Part shown: in pieces, positions 56,719 to 64,000 of the stretch
Position numbering within the stretch: position 1 is the stretch's first letter
How the letters are laid out: each line of letters opens with the position of its first letter
Assembly: GCF_904849725.1 (NCBI RefSeq)
Contig: NC_058524.1
Span: forward strand, 507,888,263-507,952,262
Direction: 5' to 3'
DNA length: 64,000 nt
Source of the DNA: Hordeum vulgare subsp. vulgare
Lineage: Eukaryota > Streptophyta > Magnoliopsida > Poales > Poaceae
Made by a program: the position numbers and the translations under genes
Notes under the pieces: generated by a model
The model's database searches: none
Told to the model about the DNA's origin: nothing
What the model saw: only the letters and a program-made list of their open reading frames with translations

Positions 56719-57868
56719 TGTTGGGTAACGTAGCATAAATTCAAAAATTTTCCTACGCATGTTCAGATCTTCCTATGGAGAGACCAGCAACGAGAAAGGG
56801 GTAAGAGCATCTTCGTACCTTTGAAGATCACTAAGTGGAAGCGTTGCTAGAACGCGGTTGATGGAGTCATACTCGCGGCGATTCCGATCTAGTGCCGAAC
56901 AACGGCACCTCCGCGTTCAACACACGTGCAGCCCGGTGACGTCTCCCGCACCTTGATCCAGCAAGGAGGAGGGAGAGGTTGGGGAAGAAGACCAGCAACA
57001 CGACGGCGTGGTATTGGTGGAGAGACGAGGTCTCCCGGCAGGGCTTCGCCAAGCGCCGGCAGAGAGGAGGAGGAAGAAGTGCAGGGCTGCGCCGAGGGAG
57101 AGGGAAAACCGTGTCCTCCAAAGGCCAAAAGTGCCCACTATATATAGGGGAAGGGGAGAGGGGGTGCCACCCCTAGGGTTCCCACCCTAGGGGGTGCGGC
57201 AGCCCTCCCAGATGGGGGGAGTGGCGGCCAGGGCAAGGAGGAGGGGTGGGGCACCCCTCTGGTGGGCCTAAGGCCCACCTTAGTTAGGGTTCCCCCCTTC
57301 CCCTTTTTTCTGGTGCACATGGGCTGGGTGGGGGGCGCACCAGCCCACTTAGGGGCTGGTTCCCTTCCCCACTTATCCCATCTAGCCTCCCGGGGTCGTC
57401 ACCCCCTTCGGTGGACCCCCGGGACCACCTCCGGTGGTCCCGGTGGTCCCGGTACGTTACCGGTGTTGCCCGAAACACTTCCGGTGTCCGAAACCATCCG
57501 TCCTATATATCAATCTTTACCTCCGGACCATTCCGGAGCTCCTCGTGACGTCCGGGATCTCATCCGGGACTCCGAACAACTTTCGGTAATCTCGTATAAC
57601 AATTCCCTATAACCCTAGCGTCATCGAACCTTAAGTGTGTAGACCCTACGGGTTCGGGAGACAGGCAGACATGACCGAGACACCTCTCTGGCCAATAACC
57701 ATCAGCGGGGTCCGGATACCCATGGTGGCTCCCACTAGCTCCACGATGATCTCATCAGATGAACCACGATGTCAAGGATTCATTCAATCCCGTATACAAT
57801 TCCCTTTGTCTGTCGGTATAGAACTTGCCCGAGATTCGATCGTCGGTATACCTATACCTTGTTCAATC
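56719..57868 (-). mobile_element. E9 5' LTR, truncated
   Basis: Matches 49688-50838 of the 3' LTR and then stops after GTTCAATC. The outer LTR end is missing. Confidence 0.9.
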
Positions 57869-57893
57869 GTCGGTATAGAACTTGCCCGAGATT
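57812..57893. repeat. 25-bp duplication at the E9 deletion junction
   Basis: 57869-57893 repeats 57812-57836 exactly (starts GTCGGTATAGAACTTGCCCG). It sits between the broken LTR and resumed E7 sequence at 57894, and is absent from the intact LTR. Confidence 0.9.
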
Positions 57894-59463
57894 TGGCAAA
57901 GAAGAAAGCGCCTTCCCGAAAAGGTCACTTGACTGTCTCAATGGCCCCTCCTGCTATGACGGGTCGTCGTTCCATGCATCGAACATCTATTAGTATAGGG
58001 CCTGTCGAACCCTCATCGAATACTGGTCGGTCCTCTAGATCGGGGCCTGTACAGGGACCGCTCCAACTGCTCCCCCTCCAAGAGGTATCAATTTTAGAAT
58101 AAGCATTGTTTTTCTAATAAATGACAAGTATTTACACCAATCGTTGTATTTGACTGGACCCGAACAGAGCCACCTCCTTCGACGGTGATGGACAAAGCGG
58201 AAGTCCCTCCTAGAGGTTAGTCCACCGAGGATTATGGTGATTTTTTGGTTACCAACTCCGAAGTGGAGAGTGTAATGAACCATCGTCGATGGAAAGAATC
58301 CATGCACCATCCCAATTTTACTGAACTTGAGTTTAATGCCTTGAGTTCGATTTATGCACACCTTGGAGCTACCCGAGCAGGACTTGAAGGAGTAGCCAGC
58401 CGTATGTCAACAACCTTAAGGTATGTATTCAATTTTTTGTCGTTGTAGACAAATTCACAGACACTAGCTCCCGATCCTTGATTGGGCAGCATGGACGATC
58501 TGAGGTCTAATCCTAACTGTCAACATGCTATTTTGGCCGCGAGGGACAAAAATAAGGAGTTGTCCCAGGAGATTGGGACTTACCGAACACAACTCGAGTT
58601 TGTTAAAGCTGAGTTAGAACAAGTGAAGAGTTTCATAAGACAAGCACATGGTAAGAGTTTTTTTTGTTTTGAACTCATATGCATAGTTGTCGTATTGTCC
58701 CCTTTCTTTAAATGAAAGTTTATTTTGTAGAAGCTGAATCTATAGGCCAATTGCAAAAAGATGTGGAAATGGCCAAGGAATCACAAAGATACTCCGAATG
58801 TCAGAATGAGGCCAACTATAACTCGTTATTCCAAAGTGTAAATGAGAATAAAAATCTTAAGGCGGAAAAACAAGAACATATAAGCCAAATTAGAAGTTTG
58901 AAGACTCAAGTGGGACAAATCACCAAAGAAAACAAGATATTGAAAGGTGGAATGTTCGATAAGTAATATGCGAGACTTTATGAATATACCAAAAATGACT
59001 TCTAATATCTGATCCGTGATTCCATTATTTTGGTATAGCACTCCTGATTGGGTGTCGTGAGGAAGAAGCTAGTTTGTTTAGTGGTGACCTTCTAAAATAA
59101 TTGTCCATAAGTTATGAGTGCAAAGCGATGAGAAGCATGCTAAAGGAATTATGGCCGGTCGATAAGCCCCCGGAAAGGATGCCGGAACTGGTAGAGCGCT
59201 TTAAAGGGGCTTGTAGCCAATTTGAGCTGTGGAAGACATCAGCCTGCCAGGAATGTGCTCGGGAGGCTTGGGCAATGGTGAAGACAAGGTTTATGAAGCT
59301 TAACCCCGAAGAACTTGCACGAGTCAGGACGGCAAGGCCTGATGGTCACGAGGTGCCTCTTCACCTGGTTGAACACCAAGTAATGCTCGCTGCACTCTTG
59401 TCGCAACAAGATTGTCGCCTAGACGCAATAATAGATAACTTAGATCAGCAGCGTGATGCATGA
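57894..59463 (+). pseudogene. E7 antisense gene, 3' exons with coiled coil
   Basis: Continuation of the gene at 47237-48400. A first stretch (LAKKKAPSRKGHL, Ser/Pro/Arg-rich) runs to about 58100. A second (VTNSEVESVMNHRRWKESMH ... GVASRMSTTLR) ends at 58420 against a good donor, GTATGT. The next, 58490-58650, lies between GATTGGGCAG and GTAAGAG and reads LRSNPNCQHAILAARDKNKE. The next begins at 58731 after TATTTTGTAG and is a Gln/Lys/Glu-rich heptad region (IGQLQKDVEMAKES). The final exon (about 59101-59463) has LKELWPVDKPPERMPELVER and ends NLDQQRDA. Good splice signals and open exons suggest real coding after insertion of E7. The final domain has no name that I know. Confidence 0.75.
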
Positions 59464-60246
59464 TTTTATGTAAGTGGGTATTTTCATTTCTCTGTCCAGT
59501 GTGTTAACACTATCTTAACCGACCATCTCCTTCCGCCTTCCTAGATAAACATGAGGAAGTGTTCCATACTATGAAACCTATGAAATAGGTAAACGTTTCG
59601 GGGAACCAGGCAATCTGGCCATGTGGTGCTAACAGATAGATAATTATCATGGAGCAATGTTATATTACTTTTTTACTTAGTAAGAAACACCTTCCCAAGG
59701 AATTAGTTCCTTGATAGGTTCCTTTCTCGGGGTTTTGTGAGCATCCGTTGTGTATGGAGCTAGTGTATGTTTGGGAATTTTAACCCTTGGTGTTAATCAC
59801 CTAATTATTATTACCTTCCTTTGCCAAACCAATTCGTCATTAAGAACCCTAGCTTCCAGCTTCACCTGTCTAAGGTACATATCCGGATTGCCCGGCCGTA
59901 GCAATCACAGAGGTGCTCCCTTTATCCTTTAGCCGAACAATCGGGAACGTAGATGATAAACACAGGAGTCAGGCAACCCAGCTTGGCAAAATCTTAAGTC
60001 AAATTTAGTGCATATTGAGGCTTTGAGTATAGGAAGAGAAGACACATTTATAAAAATGATTTAGTAATGTATTATTATCGGCTTTACAAAGCCCCCACGT
60101 GTCTGCAGAAATTACATATTTCATGAACATAGTTTGGTTAATCTGAACATAAACTGGGATATGCTAATCCCCTTGACACAGGAAAAATGATACAACAAAA
60201 ATTGAAAAAAGATAACAAGGAAATGAGTAAGTGTAACTACGTTAGC
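59464..60246 (-). other. E7 spacer between the antisense gene and pol
   Basis: No ORF. It includes a unit (59900-60000, GTGCTCCCTTTATCC ... CAGGCAACCCAGCTTGGC) that also occurs in E6 near 42448-42545. The antisense gene and pol converge on this region. Confidence 0.65.
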
Positions 60247-60518
60247 TTAGCTGTAGAAACGCCGAAGACAAGCCGCGTTCCATGGGTTTGGTTCAAGACG
60301 ATCGTCCGACGCGTTGTGCAGATGATAAGCCCCTCTGGTAAGTACATCGTCGATAATGAAGGCCCCCTCCCATTTGAGTGCAAGTTTGTTCTTTTTCTTC
60401 TCATGGAGGCATAGCACAAGCTCGCCCACGTTGTAAGTCTCTACTCGTACTTGCCTGCTTTGATAGCGCGGGGCATGCTGTTAATAAAAGGTGAACCATG
60501 CCAGGGCTATGTCGCGCT
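60247..60518 (-). pseudogene. pol: E7 pol C-terminus (integrase tail)
   Basis: The minus strand reads NKLALKWEGAFIIDDVLTRG and WNAACLRRFYS before a stop at 60247-60249. This is the GPY/F-like end of a gypsy integrase, here with the Tat-type LRRFY tail. The frame continues to the right through YQSRQVRVETYN, with one TAA after FTFY, until E10 cuts it at 60519. Catalytic domains are not in the window. Confidence 0.75.
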
Positions 60519-60986
60519 TGAGGGAGACCTAGATTGAGGGGTCCTCGGATGGCCGACCCATCTTTTATGGGCCGACCATATGGGTCGTATTATTGAAGAC
60601 CGGACAACATGACGACTTCGTATTCAAGAAGGAAAACTCTAAATACTGGCGTGTCGTCCAAGTTTAGTAGGCTAAATCGGCGCCTCTATCCCTAGCTGGA
60701 AGTCAGTTATGTGTAACCCTAGGTACCCCTGGTGTCTATATAAACCAAAGGGTTTCATCCCCATAGGCAAATGATTCATCTAGGGTTTAGCTCATACAAT
60801 CTCAAGGTAGATCAACTCTGTAATCCTCATACACCATCAATATAATCAAGCAGGAAGTAGGGTTTTACTTCCTCAAGAGGGCCTGAACTTGGGTAAATAC
60901 TATCTCCTTCATCTCCTGCAACCCATCGATCCAAGGTCAACAGTTCGGGATCCCCTACCCGAGATCCGCTGGTTTTGACACCGGCA
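60519..60986 (+). mobile_element. E10 5' LTR (468 bp)
   Basis: Related to the E7 LTR. TATA box CTATATAAA at 60736-60744 is followed about 40 bp later by the CATC-rich start region. Confidence 0.85.
60736..60744 (+). promoter_or_regulatory. E10 LTR TATA box
   Basis: CTATATAAA in a CCTGGTGTCTATATAAACC context, typical of this LTR group. Confidence 0.65.
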
Positions 60987-61033
60987 TTCGTGCTTTCATT
61001 GAGAGTTCCATTGTGGGATAGCAGGAAGGATCG

Positions 61034-62297
61034 ATGTCCTGCATAATCGTAAATGACCGAATCAGCAACGGGGACATCTTCGTCCCCGAGAAGGTTCTCA
61101 TGTTCGGTAGTTTCATGCTGTGGGCCGACCCGACCGGCCGCCTTGGCCAGATCAGATGTATCGTCCCCGACCAGGAGATAAGGTTCAGGAACCTCAAGTT
61201 CTTCGATGACTCCCGGGGCAATATTCTCCCTGCTAAGGTCACGGTTTCGCCCGGTGAGCTCCAAAATCCCTAAGCATTGACTCCAGGTCTCGTGTCTGGC
61301 CATGACCTCGGTTCCCTCTTCAAAGAGTTGGCTTCAAGCCCGAACCCAACCTCTACGCCCGGACAACTGCAGACGGCCATGGCCGAACTCGCATTCTTCG
61401 CGAAAGCTATGGAGTTCAGCTCTGAAAACCATCGAGAGTTCGATCTGGATAGCCTCTTGATGTAAAACGAAACGCTCGACCAGATCCAATCGTTGAAAAT
61501 CGTGGATGGACCAGACCTGAGCTATACTTAGACCGGTACACAGGCGGATTACAAGGACTTTAATGGCCCACCCACCACCCACTCGGTAGCTACTGTCGAA
61601 GACTTAACTAACGTGATGGACTACTCCCCCGAGGAGGTCAAAGACATGGATTACGTGGCTGAAGACCCCACCCCTATAAACACCGGGCGATGGATGGCCA
61701 CCTCCACCTATGACGTCTACATGGTGGACACACCTAATGGAAATGGCGACCACACCCCTGTGCCACAGAATGGTGATAAGTCCGGGACAAGACATCAAAG
61801 GGTTGAAAGAAACACAAACTATCCAAGGCGAACAAGGGAAGAGGTACCATACAGGGCACCGGGGAGAACACGACCCAACAAGACACAGGTAACCTCGGAG
61901 CTCCCGAGCATTCACCGAAGGATCTGAACAAGCCCGAACGCCAGTGGTATCCCGAAGACCACGACGGTTTAGACGATGACAACTACCTCCCTCATGAAGA
62001 CGTGAAGGACAACTTGGAGGCCGAGGACTTCACAGTTCCGGAGGACCATGAAGGTCAGGAACGATTCAGGCAACAACTCATAGCTATCGTCGGCAGCCTC
62101 GAGGTGAATCAACAGCGGCATCAAGCCGAAGAAGAAACCATCAACAATAGATGGACAAAAGTATTGGCAGCCTTAGAATGATATGGCACTGTGTGGATGG
62201 ATCAAAACAAAAACTACCCACACCAGCGCGTGCTGCCTCAGTTCAAAGACGAGGCGCCAGAACCTGTGTCCCCTAGGCGCACACATTGCGATGAGCC
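61034..62297 (+). pseudogene. gag: E10 gag N-terminal part, degenerate and interrupted
   Basis: It starts at ATG 61034 (MSCIIVNDRISNGDIFVP) and is open to 61273. It then continues in changing frames: MAELAFFAKAMEFSSENHRE (61379-61440), VATVEDLTNVMDYSPEEV (from about 61587), then DNYLPHEDVKDNLEAEDF and ERFRQQLIAIVGSLE (61980-62100), and NNRWTKVLAAL before a stop near 62180. The acidic N-terminal region followed by the FRQQL helix is what Tat-type gag proteins have ahead of the capsid domain. E11 interrupts at 62298 before any capsid or zinc-knuckle sequence. At least two frameshifts and three stops are present. Confidence 0.7.
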
Positions 62298-62804
62298 TGT
62301 CATGGTTTTGTCACGGCAGATGTCCTCGTGAAAGGACTTAGTGAAGGAGCCATCGCACCTTGGTGGCGACTCAAAGGGGGTGTGCGAAAGCGAGAGTCAG
62401 ATTTACCTAGGTTCGGCCCCTCGTGTGGAGGTAAAAGCCTACGTTCTGCTTTGTGTATATTGATGATGGTTTCGATTACAAGGAGGGCGTAACTTGCCTG
62501 ACCTAGCTCTCGATGGTTTCTAACCTGCCCTATCTTCCCCAGGGAATCGCCTTTATATACAGGTCAAGGCCCTAGGGTTTACAAGAGTCCTAGCCATGCT
62601 ACGGATCGTGGTTTTCCGTATCTCTAAGTCGTCGTGCTGTTCAAGAATGGAAACCTCCTTAGCGGCCTATCCTCTGCATATCTCCTGAACCGCCATCCGG
62701 CTCCTGGGCCCTTGGGCCAAGGCTTGCATTACGAAAGGATGAGTCGCCCCTTTAGTGACCCGGCCCAGTTAGGGCCGGTTGCTCCGCAGGTAATATCCCC
62801 AACA
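62298..62804 (-). mobile_element. E11: gypsy-type LTR, minus strand
   Basis: Bounded by TGTCATGGTTTTGTCACGG and CCCCAACA. On the minus strand it starts TGTTGGGGATATTACC and has the TATA-like CTGTATATAAAGG near 62550-62562. The PPT (minus strand TGGGGCCTAA) follows at 62805-62814, so internal sequence begins to the right and this is the 3' LTR of a truncated element, not a solo LTR. The left flank is GAGCC. Confidence 0.75.
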
Positions 62805-63117
62805 TTAGGCCCCAGATTGACTTGAATTTATTCATGCCAACGAACTTCCACTCATTTTGGGGCGACTTGTATCACTCCCATCTTTTGACGAACGACAAGC
62901 CGCCATCCATCATGAATTGTTTGAGCTGCCAAGTAGTTTTTGATGACATCACCTTTTCCCTCCAATTTCGGGACTTAATGATGCAACCAGCCAACGGATC
63001 TTTCTCACCACCATTTAGTTATCCCGAAAATCCAGGCGCCATCATTGCAAATCTTCAATCTGTTGCCTCTATTCCCGCGCCTGCCGCATCGTTTCCAGCG
63101 CCCGACCTTTAAATAAC
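62805..63117. other. Junction region between E11 and E12 internal ends
   Basis: It starts with the E11 PPT and ends at the E12 PPT. The boundary between the two elements cannot be placed. A 96-codon frame on the plus strand (62822-63112) has no recognisable motif and a Pro/Ala-rich end (SIPAPAASFPAPDL); I do not claim it as a gene. Confidence 0.5.
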
Positions 63118-63137
63118 CGCAGGGGGGAGTGGGGGCA
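63118..63137 (+). other. E12 polypurine tract
   Basis: CGCAGGGGGGAGTGGGGGCA directly before TGATACG. Confidence 0.75.
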
Positions 63138-64000
63138 TGATACGTCTCCGTCGTATCTACTTTTGCAAACTCTTTTGCCCTTGTTTTGGACTCTAATTTG
63201 CATGATTTGAATGGAACTAACCCGGACTGATGCAGTTTTCAGCAGAATTGCCATGGTGTTGTTTTTGTGCAGAAATGAAAGTTCTCGAAACGTCCCGAAA
63301 ATTTATGGAGATTTTTTCTCGAATAAAAGAAATATACGTGCGCAAAGATCCACCGTAGGGGGCGTGCCAGTGGGCCACAAGCCCATAGGCCGCGGCCACT
63401 CCCTATGGCCGCGCCATGCAGGCTTGTGTTGCCCACGTGGCACCACCGCCCCCAATCTCAGCTCTATATCTTCCGTTTCGCCTGGAAAAAAAAATCAGAG
63501 AGAAGGTTTCATCGCGTTTTGTGATACGGAGGCGCCGCCACATCCTGTTCTTCATCTGGAGGGCAGATCGGGAGCCCGTTTCGGGCTCCGGAGAGGGGAA
63601 ATCATCGCCATCGTCATCATCAACCTTTCTCCATCGACAATTCCATGATGCTCTTCATCGTTCGTGAGTAATCTCATTGTAGGCTTGGTGGACGGTGATG
63701 AGTTGGATGAGATCTATCGTGTAATCGAGTTAGTTCTTGACGGGGATTGATCCCTAGTATCCACTATGTTCTAGATTGATGTTGCTACTACTTGGCTATG
63801 CTTAATGCTTGTCACTAGGGCCGAAGTGCAATGATTTCAGATCTGAACCTATTATGTTGTCGCCAATATATGTGTGTTTTAGATCCTATCTTGCAAGTTG
63901 TAGTCACCTACTATGTGTTACGACCCGGCAACCCCGGAGTGACAATAGCCGGAACCACTCCTAGAGATGACCATAGTATGAGGAGTTCATGTATTCACCG
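63138..64000 (+). mobile_element. E12: Athila-like 3' LTR, runs off the window
   Basis: It starts TGATACGTCTCCGTCGTATC. Its right part (63605-64000) matches E8 in reverse orientation. Its terminal twelve bases resemble those of E2, which fits the Athila group. ORFs inside are LTR artefacts. Confidence 0.8.

Larger units (their letters stand above)
49688..57893 (-). mobile_element. E9: BARE/Angela-type Ty1-copia, truncated in its 5' LTR
   Basis: Minus-strand copia with a complete 3' LTR (49688-51449), PPT, gag-pol, long leader, PBS and a 5' LTR that stops at 57868, about 600 bp short, next to a 25-bp duplication. The left flank ACGAT (49683-49687) has no partner. It is the same superfamily group as E4 but a different subfamily: the outer LTR end is TGTTGGAAATATGCCC and the inner end GTTACCCAACA. 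Gag-pol is better preserved than in E4. Confidence 0.93.
46380..60518 (-). mobile_element. E7: Tat-type Ty3/gypsy element, 3' half only, hosting E8 and E9
   Basis: Reading on the minus strand from the right: end of pol (60247-60518), spacer, antisense gene, 3' untranslated region and 3' LTR (46380-46851). E8 and E9 occupy about 48.42-57.89 kb. E10 cuts pol at 60519; the rest of E7 is beyond it. An antisense gene between pol and the 3' LTR is a known trait of some Tat-lineage elements such as Grande. The 5 bp next to the LTR (46375-46379, TCATG) should be the left TSD. Confidence 0.8.
60519..62297 (+). mobile_element. E10: Tat-type gypsy element, LTR and start of gag, cut by E11
   Basis: The LTR at 60519-60986 starts TGAGGGAGACCTAG and ends GACACCGGCA. 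It is followed by TTCGTGCTTTCATTGAGAG, the usual start of the internal region in this group, and a degenerate gag. The left 5-bp flank is GCGCT (60514-60518). The right end is outside the window. It is a relative of E7 inserted in the opposite orientation in E7 pol. Confidence 0.8.

Noticed and set aside
62298..62804. E11 considered as a solo LTR
   Set aside because: The right flank continues with a PPT and internal-type sequence, and the 5-bp flanks GAGCC and TTAGG do not match.
1..64000. Search for tRNA, rRNA or ordinary protein-coding host genes
   Set aside because: No cloverleaf, rRNA segment or host gene could be supported; the only candidate is the weak fragment at 45111-45862.

Overview
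The window looks like intergenic DNA from a large-genome grass of the Triticeae (wheat, Aegilops, barley or rye). No ordinary host gene is supported. Two copia elements have the terminal sequences of the BARE-1/WIS/Angela group (LTRs of about 1.8 kb, outer end TGTTGGAA..., PPT AGTGGGAGAC). Around them are Athila-like, Tekay and Tat-like Ty3/gypsy elements and one Sirevirus-type copia. Family names are from memory of the lineages, not from a database search. The labels E1-E12 are mine.

Layout, left half. E1 is a Sirevirus-type copia on the minus strand. Its 3' end lies left of the window and its 5' LTR ends at 36463. E2, a non-autonomous Athila-like element (7222-35948, plus strand), is inserted in the E1 5' LTR with a perfect TGGGG target duplication whose copies lie 28.7 kb apart. 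Inside E2 sits E3, a complete 12-kb Tekay-type chromovirus (10251-22252, plus strand, TSD AAATA). The E2 3' LTR carries E4, a BARE-type copia (25879-35351, minus strand). E4 has the order LTR - internal - LTR - partial internal and was cut by a deletion that joins it back to E2.

Layout, right half. E1 itself sits in the LTR of E5, another Athila-like non-autonomous element (36464-40122 and 46269-46379). E5 is split by E6, a gypsy-type element with 0.4-kb LTRs, repeat-rich internal DNA, a MITE and a possible foreign gene fragment (40123-46268). E5 is then broken by E7, a Tat-type gypsy on the minus strand (46380-48.4 kb and 57894-60518) with a multi-exon antisense gene between pol and the 3' LTR. 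E7 holds E8, an Athila-like LTR (48490-49687). E8 holds E9, a second BARE/Angela-type copia (49688-57893), truncated at its right end beside a 25-bp templated duplication. E7 pol is cut by E10 (Tat-type LTR and gag, plus strand), whose gag is cut by the E11 LTR. The window ends in the E12 Athila-like LTR.

How it works together. None of the elements looks able to move by itself now. Most reading frames carry nonsense codons, many of them CAG to TAG or CGA to TGA, as expected from deamination of methylated cytosine. E2 and E5 encode only short proteins of unknown role and would have depended on partner elements. The main interest is the legible insertion order, two deletion junctions with repair signatures, the E7 antisense gene, an extra ORF upstream of gag in E3, and the odd cargo of E6.
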